The notes beneath the pieces are model-generated. The model saw nothing but the letters and a program-made list of their open reading frames with translations, made no database searches and was not told where the DNA came from. A stretch of 64,000 bases of DNA, taken from JBAXEO01 sp963789515. Its GTDB lineage: Bacteria; Actinomycetota; Coriobacteriia; Anaerosomatales; JAAXUF01. The translations under genes and the position numbers were made by a program. Numbering within the stretch: the stretch's first letter is position 1; each line of letters begins with the position of its first letter. Positions 20,663-29,212 of the stretch are shown piece by piece. The DNA lies in assembly GCA_963789515.1 (NCBI GenBank), contig CAWBKW010000002.1, forward strand, positions 248,001 through 312,000, in the 5' to 3' direction.

Positions 20663-20998
20663 ATGGAACTCGGTATCCGCACGGATCAGGACAGCAGCGT
20701 CTGCACCGTCACCCTCGAGGGCGAGGTCGACGTCTACACCGCGCCGCGCCTGAAGGCGACGCTTGTCGAGCTGCTGGACGCCGGGTGCGTCAGGATCATC
20801 GTCGACCTGGACAAGGTCGCGTTCATCGACAGTTCGGGGTTGGGAGTGCTCGTCGGCGCGCTTCGGCGGGCGCGCGAACGGGACGGCGCGGTGCGCATCG
20901 TGTGCACGCGCGACAGCGTCCTGAAGATCTTCCGGATCACCGGTCTGGACAAGGTCTTTCCGATCTTCTCCGACGCCACGGAGGCCCGGGAGTTCTAG
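20663..20998 (+). CDS. STAS-domain anti-sigma factor antagonist-like protein (111 aa)
   Basis: A second single-domain STAS protein. Key features are TVTLEGEVDVYTAPRLKATL, the switch VAFIDSSGLGVLVGALRRAR with the phosphorylatable serine, and VRIVCTRDSVLKIFRITGLD, the closing strand and helix of RsbV-type antagonists. It is intact, has an ATG start and lies downstream of a clear promoter. With the divergent minus-strand paralogue it may form a two-input regulator of one anti-sigma kinase. The target sigma factor is not in this window. Assignment to the family is firm; which stress or developmental pathway it serves cannot be told. Confidence 0.87.
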   Translation: MELGIRTDQDSSVCTVTLEGEVDVYTAPRLKATLVELLDAGCVRIIVDLDKVAFIDSSGLGVLVGALRRARERDGAVRIVCTRDSVLKIFRITGLDKVFPIFSDATEAREF

Positions 20999-21084
20999 CA
21001 GGCCCCTGATCGGCGGCCGGCACCGCCGCAACGGCACGGCGGTTGCGTGCCTCCGCATGGAAAGCGTCGCGAAAGGGTGGGGTT

Positions 21085-21399
21085 GTGTTCGGAATCAGCG
21101 GGACGGAACTCGTCATCATCGCGGCGTTCGTTCTCATAATCTTCGGGCCGGACAAGATTCCCGAGATCGCACGCACGGTCGGCAAGGCCATGGCGACGTT
21201 CAAGCGCGTCCAAGAGGACACGGAGCGGCTCATCAAGGCCGAGATGTGGTCTACCGATCCCGCTAGACCGGCCACGACCGGCGACGGGCAGGGAGCCGAT
21301 GCCGTCGCCACGCCCGACGAGACCAAGGCAGCCGCGGCGACCGTGGCCTCGACGCTCTACGCCGCCAACGATGACGACGACGAGGAGGAAGAGGAGTAG
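21085..21399 (+). CDS. tatA: TatA/TatB-type twin-arginine translocase subunit
   Basis: GTG start behind AAAGGGTGGGG. The protein begins FGISGTELVIIAAFVLIIFG, a short membrane helix of the Mttp/Hcf106 family, followed by the diagnostic FGPDKIPEIARTVGKAMATF: the FGP hinge and amphipathic helix that drives pore assembly. The C-terminal tail is acidic, ending in a run of aspartate and glutamate. Hinge residues suit either TatA or TatB. The longer amphipathic helix with EDTERLIKAE leans to TatB, but minimal Tat systems use one protein for both. It is followed at once by tatC. The pathway exports folded, cofactor-containing enzymes such as periplasmic hydrogenases and reductases. Confidence 0.87.
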   Translation: MFGISGTELVIIAAFVLIIFGPDKIPEIARTVGKAMATFKRVQEDTERLIKAEMWSTDPARPATTGDGQGADAVATPDETKAAAATVASTLYAANDDDDEEEEE

Positions 21400-21414
21400 C
21401 CTCCTCTCGCATCC

Positions 21415-22186
21415 ATGCCGATTACCCCCTCACGCATGCCCTTCTTCGATCACATCGCCGAACTCCGGCGGCGCATCATCGTCATCGCCGTCACGATCGT
21501 CGTGGGCTCGATGGCGCTTGTACTACTGGGGCTGGGACATCTTCGACTTCGTGATGGCGCCGATCGCGCCGCTTCTCAACGGCATGAAGTGGCAGATATT
21601 CACGCCGTTCGGGACGTTCGGCCTGCGGTTCACGGTGGCGTTCTACGCGGCGATCGTCGTCGGCGGTCCCATCATCATCTGGCAGATCATGGCGTTCTTC
21701 CTCCCGGCCCTCAAGCCCAAGGAGCGCCGCTACGTCATCCCGACGTTCATCGCTCTCGTGGCGCTCTTCATCGTTGGCGTCACCTTCTGCTACACGGTCA
21801 TCCTCCGCACCGCGTTCACCTGGATTTTCGCCCAGGGCGGGGCCTCGATCGGCCAGACCCCGGACGCCGCCAAGTACTTCCACGGTGTCATCATGATGCT
21901 GCTCGGATTCGGCATCGGCTTCGAGCTGCCGGTGATCGTCTTCTACCTCGTCATCTTCAACATCGTCCCGTACGCCAAGCTCCGATCGAGCTGGCGCGTC
22001 GTCTACGTCGTTCTGATGCTTGTCGCGTCCGCGGCGACGCCTGACTGGTCGCCGTAGACGATGGGCGGCCTCTACGTCGCGCTCGTGCTGCTCTACGAGG
22101 GCAGCATGCTGCTCGCGCGCGTCACGCTGCGCAAGCGCATCGCCGCCCAGAAGCGCGCCGAGCTTGCCGAGGCCGAGGACGACTGA
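21415..22186 (+). CDS. tatC: TatC twin-arginine translocase, one frameshift and one in-frame TAG
   Basis: The polytopic receptor of the Tat pathway. It begins PFFDHIAELRRRIIVIAVTI, the conserved HLxELRxR signal-peptide-binding motif region. A +1 shift near 21523 leads to YYWGWDIFDFVMAPIAPLL, then FYAAIVVGGPIIIWQIMAFF and FLLPALKPKERRY-like sequence, with six membrane segments in all. At 22055-22057 an in-frame TAG interrupts SAATPDWSP and the continuation TMGGLYVALVLLYEGSMLL, where the family has TPDxxxx followed by the LYE motif. The frame then runs to a TGA at 22184. Either a sequencing error replaced a valine codon or the gene is truncated before its last helix. ATG 21436 is an alternative start. 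Confidence 0.85.
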
Positions 22187-22220
22187 CACCTCTGACCCAC
22201 CGCATCCGGGAGGGCTTCAC

Positions 22221-22625
22221 GTGCACGAGATGGGCATCACGCAAGGCATCCTCGAGGCGTCGTTCGACGCCGCCGAGAAGGCCGGCGCGCACCGCATCAC
22301 CGAGATCCGCATCACCGTCGGCGAGCTGACCGAGATCCAGGAGTTCGCGCTCGACTTCGCGTTCCAGGCGCTGACGCCGGGCACCATGGCCGAGGGCGCC
22401 ACGCTCGTCGTGACGACGGTGGCCCCCAGTTCCCGCTGCCGTGAGTGCGGCTTGCAGTACGATCACGACCGGTTCCAGATGCTCTGCCCCGCGTGCGGCA
22501 GCTTCAACGTCGAACCGCTGACCGGCAGGGAGTTGCGGATCGACAGCATCGAGGCCGACGACGGCAGCGACCTTCTCGGCGAAGCGGATGCCGACCCGCG
22601 CAGAAGAGACCGTCGAAACCTCTGA
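22221..22625 (+). CDS. hypA: HypA hydrogenase nickel-insertion protein
   Basis: GTG start giving the nickel-binding N-terminus (M)HEMGITQGILEA, in which the His and Glu after the initiator form the Ni site. The zinc-binding module is CRECGLQ followed by CPACG. The length of 134 residues is slightly long because of an acidic and then arginine-rich tail, but otherwise normal. HypA passes nickel, with HypB, into the large subunit of [NiFe] hydrogenases. The gene is 3 bases from hypB. No hydrogenase structural gene lies in the window, so the client is elsewhere. Position beside tatA-tatC is suggestive, since Tat exports mature periplasmic hydrogenases. Confidence 0.92.
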   Translation: MHEMGITQGILEASFDAAEKAGAHRITEIRITVGELTEIQEFALDFAFQALTPGTMAEGATLVVTTVAPSSRCRECGLQYDHDRFQMLCPACGSFNVEPLTGRELRIDSIEADDGSDLLGEADADPRRRDRRNL

Positions 22626-22628
22626 GGA

Positions 22629-23309
22629 GTGAGCGTGGAAATCGACCTGAGCAAGCCGATCCTCGACCGCAACGAGCGCCTCGCCGCCGAGAACCGCGCG
22701 CGGTTCGACGCGGCCGGCGTCTTCGTGCTCGACCTGATGGCTTCGCCGGGCGCGGGCAAGACCTCGACCATCCTCGCCACCATCGCCGCCCTGCGCGACC
22801 GCTACCGCATCGCCGTCATCGAGGGCGACATCGCGAGCAAGGTCGACGCCGAGAAGGTCAAGGCGCACGGCATCCCCGCGGTGCAGATCAACACCGGCGG
22901 CGCCTGCCACCTCGAGAGCGACATGATCAAGCGCGCGATCGATGCCCTGCCGCTCGACGAGCTCGACCTGATCATCATCGAGAACGTCGGCAACCTGGTG
23001 TGCCCCACCGACTTCAACCTGGGCGAGAACGCGAAGGTCATGATCCTGTCGGTGCCCGAGGGCCACGACAAGCCGTACAAGTACCCGGGCATCTTCCAGG
23101 TCTCCGAGGCGGTCATCCTCAACAAGGTCGACACGATGCCCGTCTTCGACTTCGACGAGGAGGAGTTCACCGGTGTCGTGAAGTCGCTCAACCCCACGGC
23201 GCCGATCTTCCGCATCGCCGCGACCAAGGGCGAGGGCGTCGAGGAGTGGGCCGAGTGGCTCGCTGCCCGCATCGACGCCGCGAAGGCCGAGCCGGGCGCC
23301 GCCTCGTGA
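22629..23309 (+). CDS. hypB: HypB GTPase for [NiFe] hydrogenase maturation
   Basis: A SIMIBI-class GTPase that drives nickel delivery with HypA. Intact, 226 residues. Motifs are the P-loop MASPGAGKTSTILATIAAL, GDIASKVDAEKV, the nickel/zinc site VQINTGGACHLESDMI with its Cys-His, the switch ENVGNLVCPTDF and the guanine specificity VILNKVD. The N-terminal CXXCGC motif and the histidine-rich stretch found in some HypB proteins are absent, so it is the short form. The start is GTG 22629 (GTG 22635 is possible). Overlaps the next gene by 4 bases. Confidence 0.94.
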   Translation: MSVEIDLSKPILDRNERLAAENRARFDAAGVFVLDLMASPGAGKTSTILATIAALRDRYRIAVIEGDIASKVDAEKVKAHGIPAVQINTGGACHLESDMIKRAIDALPLDELDLIIIENVGNLVCPTDFNLGENAKVMILSVPEGHDKPYKYPGIFQVSEAVILNKVDTMPVFDFDEEEFTGVVKSLNPTAPIFRIAATKGEGVEEWAEWLAARIDAAKAEPGAAS

Positions 23310-23860
23310 TCGCGCGCGACGAGGCCTACGCGCTGGTCACCGAGCGCATCCCGCAGCGCAACCTGGTCAACCACTGCGTCGCGACCGAGATCATCATGCG
23401 CGCGCTCGCCGAGCGTCTCGGACTCGCCGAGGTCGACGCCGAGCGCTGGGCGCTGGCCGGCCTGCTCCACGACCTCGACTACGCCGAGACCGCCGACGAC
23501 CCCGCGCGCCACGGGCTGGTCACCGCCGAGGAGCTGCGCGGCGTCGTCGACGACGAGATGCTGCATGCGATCCTGGCGCACGCCGACAAGGCGCCGCGCG
23601 AGACGCCGATGGACCACGCGCTGTGGTGCGCGGACCCGACGACGGGCTTCATCGTCGCAGCGGCGCTCGTGAGGCCGGAGAAGGACATCGCAGGCGTCCA
23701 GCTCAAGAGCCTCACCAAGCGCTGGAAGGAGAAGGCGTTCGCGAAGGGCGCCTCTCGCGAGCAGATGGCCGGCTGCGCCGAGATCGGCCTCGAGCGCGAC
23801 GAGTTCCTCGCGCTCGCGCTCGGCGCGATGCAGGCCCGTGCCTCCGAGATCGGGCTCTAG
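23306..23860 (+). CDS. HD-domain protein (184 aa)
   Basis: A small HD-superfamily phosphohydrolase. Metal ligands are seen in VNHCVATEIIMRALAER (first His), the namesake LLHDLDYAETADDPARHG, and ILAHADKAPRETPMDHAL, where further histidines lie. The start GTG overlaps the hypB stop by 4 bases. Similar small HD proteins are found beside metabolic genes in many anaerobes, but their substrates are mostly unknown; nucleotide or phosphate monoester hydrolysis is the family norm. Whether it helps in hydrogenase maturation, as its position in the hyp cluster would suggest, is speculative. No frameshift. Confidence 0.78.
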   Translation: MIARDEAYALVTERIPQRNLVNHCVATEIIMRALAERLGLAEVDAERWALAGLLHDLDYAETADDPARHGLVTAEELRGVVDDEMLHAILAHADKAPRETPMDHALWCADPTTGFIVAAALVRPEKDIAGVQLKSLTKRWKEKAFAKGASREQMAGCAEIGLERDEFLALALGAMQARASEIGL

Positions 23861-23994
23861 GGTCCAAAACAGGCGCATCTAGCTGCTCGTTTCGTCCCCA
23901 TCCGGATTCCCGCAAGCCCTCATGCAGGGAAGGGGGCTTGACGCACCTGTGTATAGTCGTCTGCAAAACGCCGCCCCGGGAAGGTCGTTTCGCG

Positions 23995-26523
23995 TTGAAG
24001 CTCATCGTCACCGAGAAGAACATCGCCGCCAAGAAGCTCGCCGAGATCCTTGCGGTGGGCAAGCCCAAGACCGAGAAGGTCTACAACACGCCGGTCTACA
24101 CGTTCCGCGCCGACGGCGAGGACTGGATGACCATCGGCCTGAAGGGCCACATCCTCGGCGTGGACTTCCCGCCGCAGCTGGTCTTCGCCGACGGGACGTG
24201 GGAGGCCGTGTGGGAAGAGGACCACCGCGCCATGCCCGCGACCATCCCCGCGGCGCTTCCCACGCCCCCGTGGGAGAAGCGCAAGAAGCCGTTCACCGTC
24301 GACGGGATCGACCTCAAGGGCTGGAAGCTCGCGTCGCTGCCGTACCTGGTCTGGGCGCCGGTCGGCAAGATGCCCGCCGAGCGTGAGCTCATCCGCTCGC
24401 TGAAGAGCGCTGCCAAGAAGGCCGACGAGATCGTCATCGCGACCGACTTCGACCGCGAGGGCGAGCTCATCGGCAGCGATGCCGCGGCGCTCGTTCGCGA
24501 CGTCAACAAGAAGGCGCCGATCAAGCGCGCGCGGTTCTCGGCGATCACCAAGGACGAGGTCGAGCGCGCGTTCGCCGAGCTCGTCGAGGTCGACGAGTGC
24601 CTCGCGCAGGCCGGCGAGTCGCGCCAGGACATCGACCTGGTCTGGGGCGCCGTGCTCACGCGCTACCTGACGATGGCCAAGTTCTCCGGCTTCGGCAACG
24701 TGAAGTCGGCCGGCCGCGTGCAGACCCCGACGCTCGCGCTCATCGTGGCGCGCGAGCTCGAGCGCGAGGCGTTCGTGCCGGAGAACTACTGGACCGTGAA
24801 GGGCGCGTTCCGGTCCGAGGGCGGCGAGGCCAAGGGAACCGAGTTCTCGGCCGGGCACGCCACCGACCGCTTCAAGAGCGAGGCCGAGGCGAAGCGCGTC
24901 ATGGAGGCCATCTCGGCAGCCACGACCGGCACCGTCACCACCGCCGAGAAGAAGAGCCGCAAGGTCGCGCCGCCCACGCCGTTCAACACCACCGCGCTGC
25001 AGGCCGCCGCGGCCTCCGAGGGCATCACGCCCGGGCGGACGATGCGCATCGCCGAGTCGCTCTACATGGACGGCCTCATCAGCTATCCGCGCGTCGACAA
25101 CACGGTCTACCCGGCCTCGCTCGACATCGGCGCGATCCTCTCGGCGCTCTCGGAGGTGCCGTTCTACCGCGAGCACATCGCGCGGATCAGGAAGGGCGGC
25201 CCGCTGCACCCGACGCGCGGCGCCAAGGAGACCACCGACCACCCGCCGATCCACCCGACCGCGGCCGCCGACCCGGACAAGCTCAGGCCCGAGGAGTGGA
25301 AGCTCTACAACCTCGTCGCGCGGCGCTTCCTGGCGACGCTGTCGGACTCGGCGGTCATCGAGGGCACCAAGGTCACCATCGACGTGGCGGGCGAGCCGTT
25401 CGTCGCCAAGGGCGACATCCTCGCCTCGCCGGGCTTCCGCGCCATCTACCCGTACGGCCTGAAGAAGGACGAGCAGCTTCCCGCGCTCTCCGAGAGCGAC
25501 TCGGTCGACTTCCTCGGCGCCGAGTTCGCGCAGAAGCAGACCGAGCCGCCGTCGCGCTACAGCCAGGGCAAGCTCATCCAGGAGATGGAGAAGCGCGGGC
25601 TGGGCACCAAGGCCACGCGCCACGCGATCATCGAGCGGCTCATCGAGGTCAAGCTACGCCATCAACGAGCCGCTCGAGCCCACCTGCCTCGGCCGCGCGG
25701 TCATCGAGGCGCTCTCGACGTTCGCTCCGCGCATCACCACGCCGGACATGACGTCGGAGCTCGAAGCCGAGATGGACGCCATCGCCAACGGCCGCACCGA
25801 CCGCACGACGGTCGTCGGCCACTCTCGGCAGCTGCTCGCCAACGTCATGGACGACGCTCATCGAGCAAGCGCCCGAGCTCGGCGAGATGCTCAAGGCCGC
25901 CGGCGCCGACGACGCGAAGGTGGGCGTGTGCCCCAAGTCGGGGCACGACCTGCTCATCAAGACCGCCATCAAGACGCGCGGCCAGTTCGTGGGCTGCTCG
26001 GGCTGGCCGGAGTGCGACGTCACCTACCCGCTGCCGCAGGGCAAGATCGAGGCGGTCGACGAGGTGTGCCCGGTGTGCGGTACGCCGCAGGTCAAGGTCA
26101 TCCAGTTCCGGCAGAAGCCCATCACCATCTGCCTCGATCCCAAGTGCTCCACCAACTACGAGCCCGAGATCAGCATCGGCGCGTGCAAGACGTGCGCCGA
26201 GGCCGGCCGCGTGGGCGACCTCACCGTGCGCCGCGGCGCGACACGCAAGCGCTTCGTCCGCTGCACCAACTACGAGGAGTGCGGCGTGAGCTATCCGCTG
26301 CCGCAGCGCGGCGACCTCACCGCGACGGGCGAGACGTGCGAGGCGTGCGACGCGCCGATGGTCGTCGTCAACACCGGCCGCGGGCCGTGGCGCATCTGCG
26401 TCGACCCCAACTGCCCGGCCAAGGCCGAGAAGGCCGCCGCGGCAGCGGCGGGCGGGAAGAAGCCGGCGGCCAAGAAGGGCCGGTCGGCGAAGACGGACGC
26501 CCCCCAAGCCGACCGTCGGCTAG
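23995..26523 (+). CDS. topA: Type IA DNA topoisomerase, archaeal-like, with four C-terminal zinc ribbons
   Basis: Relaxes negative supercoils through a transient 5'-phosphotyrosine. TTG start behind GGGAAGG. The N-terminus KLIVTEKNIAAKKLAEIL and IGLKGHILGVDFP are closer to archaeal TopA than to the usual bacterial VESPAKAKTI form. The Toprim acidic triad lies at DFDREGELIG, the catalytic tyrosine in LISYPRVDNTVYP. After two +1 shifts (25653, 25859) four CXXC-type zinc modules follow: CPKSG...CSGWPEC, CPVCG...CLDPKC, CKTC...CTNYEEC and CEAC...CVDPNC. A third +1 shift in the C-run near 26510 would end the protein at 26523 as APKPTVG; without it the frame reaches 26555. Confidence 0.88.
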
Positions 26524-26587
26524 GCGAGAGCACCACAACGAGCCCGTGCGGGTAGGTACTGACCTGACGAGAGTGGGGGAGTGGCAC

Positions 26588-27283
26588 GTGAAGATCGCAG
26601 TCATCCAGCATCGCCTGCGCGGCAGCGTCGATGGCGACATCGAGGCGCTGCAGCGCGCGGCGGCCACGGCCGGGATCTGCGGCGCCGAGGTCGTGTTCAT
26701 GCCCGAGCCGCTCTCGCTGATGGGCGATGGCGCCGCCACGGAACGCTTCTTCGCGGGGCTCGACGGCCTGCCGGGGGTCCGCCTCATCCCGAGTACCGCT
26801 CCCGGCGTCAACAGCTTCGCAGCCACCGCCCCTCCGCTCGAGGGGCTCGAGGGGCTCGGGCGCATCGCGCTTCTCGCCGGCGACGCCTGCATGACCGGGC
26901 TCGAGCTCGTTCGCATCCTGGGCGACGCGCCCAACGTCGCGGTGCTCGCTCCGCGAAGCGAGAACGACCTGCAGGCCGAGGCGGTCATGGAGCTCGCGAT
27001 CGGGCTGTCGGAGTCGCTGGCCAGCCTCGTGGTGGTCACCGAGTGCGCCGGAGCCGAGCCCGGCGACGTCGGCCACGGCGGCTCGGCCATCATCTATCTG
27101 GGCGAGGTGGTGGCCGAGGCGATGGCCAGGACGAAGAGATGCTCTACGCCGAGATCGAGCTGCCGCTCGGCCGGCCCGAGCCGCCCGAGCCGCATGCCGA
27201 AGATCGCCGCGATCCTCTCCCAGCGCGTCGCGCACCACCGCGGCGAGCAGGCTCCCACCGACTATCCGGCCGAGCTGACCTGA
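26588..27283 (+). CDS. Carbon-nitrogen hydrolase (nitrilase)-like protein, two frameshifts
   Basis: GTG start behind GGGGGAG. The N-terminus KIAVIQHRLRGSVDGDIEAL followed by GAEVVFMPEPLSL matches the opening of nitrilase-superfamily folds, including the glutamate after MP. The region that should hold the catalytic cysteine reads LLAGDACMTGLELVRILG, so a Cys is present but displaced by two residues from the usual CYD position, and I see no clear catalytic lysine. The rest has NVAVLAP and a C-terminal DEEMLYAEIELPLGRPEP, the usual closing strand. Shifts occur near 27125 (-1) and 27193 (+1). It may be a non-catalytic or atypical member. Function unknown. Confidence 0.6.
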   Translation: MKIAVIQHRLRGSVDGDIEALQRAAATAGICGAEVVFMPEPLSLMGDGAATERFFAGLDGLPGVRLIPSTAPGVNSFAATAPPLEGLEGLGRIALLAGDACMTGLELVRILGDAPNVAVLAPRSENDLQAEAVMELAIGLSESLASLVVVTECAGAEPGDVGHGGSAIIYLGEVVAEAMARTKRCSTPRSSCRSAGPSRPSRMPKIAAILSQRVAHHRGEQAPTDYPAELT

Positions 27284-27424
27284 CGCTGCTCCGGCACGGC
27301 GATAGCGCCTCGCGGGCGGGTCGCTCCGGGGATGCCCCGTGGTAGAATCACGCTGGCTTCAGCCCGCTCGTTCAAGACCTCGCGACGCTTCGCCGCGGCG
27401 CTTCTCGCACGGAAGAGGGGACTC

Positions 27425-28361
27425 ATGGGCTACCCGAAGGTGACCGTCGTCGGCGCCGGCCAGGTCGGCGCGACCGCCGCCCAGCTCCTGCTGCTGCACG
27501 AGATCGCCGACGTCGTCATGATCGACGTCGCTGAGGGCCTGCCCCAGGGCAAGGCGCTCGACATGATGCACATGCGCTCGGTCGAGCGCTTCGGCCCCAC
27601 CGTCGTCGGCACCAACGACTACGCCGACACCGCCGGCTCCGACGTGGTCGTCGTGACCGCCGGCCTGCCGCGCAAGCCCGGCATGACCCGCGACGACCTG
27701 CTCGCCGCGAACAAGGCGATCGTCGAGAGCGTCATCGCGCAGGTCGTCGCGGCCTCGCCCGACGCCATCATCATCTGCGTCACCAACCCGCTCGACGTGA
27801 TGACCTACCTCGCCAAGAACGTCTCCGGCCTGCCGACCAACCGCGTGTTCGGCATGGGCGGCGTGCTCGACTCGGCGCGCTTCGCCTACGCCATCGCCGA
27901 GAAGACCGGCGCGCCCATCGCCGACATCGACGCGCTCGCCATCGGCGCGCACGGCGACGCGATGGTGCCGATGCCGCGCTTCTCCACCGTCGGCGGCCGC
28001 TCGCTCACCGACCTGCTGCCCGAGTCCGAGGTCGACGAGCTCGTGCAGCGCACCATCTTCGGCGGCGCCGAGGTCGTCGCGCTGCTCAAGACCGGCTCGG
28101 CGTTCTACGCGCCCGCCGCCAGCGTCGTCTCGATGGTGCGCGCGGTTCTCGGCGACACCGGCGAGACGCTGCCCGTCTGCGCCTACCTGTCGGGCGAGTA
28201 CGGCATCTCCGACGTCTACATGAGCGTTCCCGCCCGGCTCGGCCGCGCCGGCGTGCTCGAGGATCGTCGAGCTCCCGCTCGCCGAGAGCGAACTCGACGC
28301 GCTGCAGGCCTCCGCCGAGACCATCGCCGAGGCGGTCGACTCGCTCGGGCTGCGGGGCTAG
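27425..28361 (+). CDS. mdh: Malate dehydrogenase (LDH-like type)
   Basis: NAD-dependent interconversion of malate and oxaloacetate in the cytoplasm. The nucleotide-binding VTVVGAGQVGATAAQLLL is followed by the acidic residue in VVMIDVAEGLPQG that favours NAD. The active-site loop is TAGLPRKPGMTRDDLL (with substrate arginines), then VTNPLDVMTYL and the catalytic histidine in IGAHGDAMVPMPRF. About 311 residues after one +1 shift near 28261, as expected for the family. Followed 1 base later by fumarase alpha, so the two catalyse consecutive steps, either oxidative or in the reductive branch towards fumarate. Likely start of an operon running to the PSP1 gene. Confidence 0.94.
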
Positions 28362-28362
28362 C

Positions 28363-29212
28363 GTGCTCAGCGCCTCACAGATCGCCGAGGCGGTCCGAGC
28401 CGCCATCCCGCGCGTCGCCGACGTCGCTGCGCCCCGACGCGCTCGCGGCGCTCAGGGCCGCCGCGGCGCAGGAGCGCTCGCGAGCGCGGCCGCGCGGTGC
28501 TCGAGCAGCTGCTCGACAACGCCGCGATCGCCGAGCGCGACCGCGTGCCGCTGTGCCAGGACACCGGCACCGTCTGGGTCCGCATCGAGCTGGGCGCCGA
28601 GGAGTGCCTCTGCGGCGACCTGCAGTCCGAGATCGACGCCGCCGTCGCCGTGGCGTACCGCGACGCCAAGCTGCGCATGAGCGTCGTGCGCGACGCGCTC
28701 TTCGACCGCACGAACACCGGGACAACACGCCGGCCTTCGTCGACGTCGCGCACGCCGCGCGGCCGGGCACCGGCGCGACCGTCCACGTGATGCTCAAGGG
28801 CGGCGGCAGCGACAACGCGAGCCGCGTCGAGATGCTGCCGCCGGGCGCCGGGATCGAGGGCGTGCGCCGGGTCGTGCTCGAGACGGTCGAGGCCGGAGCG
28901 ACCGGCGCGTGCCCGCCGCTGCTCGTCGGCGTGGGCGTCGGCTCGACCTTCGACAAGGTCGGCGGGCTGGCCAAGAAGGCGCTGCTGCGGCCGATCGGTG
29001 AGGAGCCGATCGGCCCGAGCGTCGCGGCGCTCGAGGCCGAGCTGCTCGCTGCGGTCAACGCGACCGGCATCGGCCCGGCGGGGCTCGGCGGCGACACGAC
29101 CGCGCTCGCGGTGCACGTGCTCACCGCGCCCTGCCACATCGCCGCGCTGCCGGTCGCGGTCAACCTGGGCTGCTCGGCGGTACGCTCGGCGACGTTCGAG
29201 GTGGGCGCGTGA
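28363..29212 (+). CDS. Fumarate hydratase class I, alpha subunit, frameshifted
   Basis: Iron-sulfur fumarase N-terminal type subunit: hydrates fumarate to malate or the reverse. Cluster and active-site segments are VPLCQDTGTVWVRIELG (first Cys), GDNTPAFVDVAH, LKGGGSDNASRVEML, TGACPPLLVGVGVGSTFDKV (second Cys) and LTAPCHIAALPVAVNLGCSA (third Cys region). Three shifts occur, near 28427, 28482 and 28723, the last -1. The GTG start sits directly after the mdh stop. The beta subunit is not next: an MFS transporter lies between them. The closely related L-tartrate dehydratase cannot be excluded, but the mdh neighbour favours fumarase. Confidence 0.88.

Noticed and set aside
22055..22057. TAG recoded as an amino acid (for example pyrrolysine) in tatC
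   Set aside because: A single case in a stretch full of base errors. Other genes in the window use TAG as a normal stop (nuoA, mdh, argS and others).
23938..23957. TTGACG and TATAGT as a promoter for topA
   Set aside because: The spacer is only 8 bases, too short for sigma-70 type recognition. Only the TATAGT could be a -10 element, without a matching -35.
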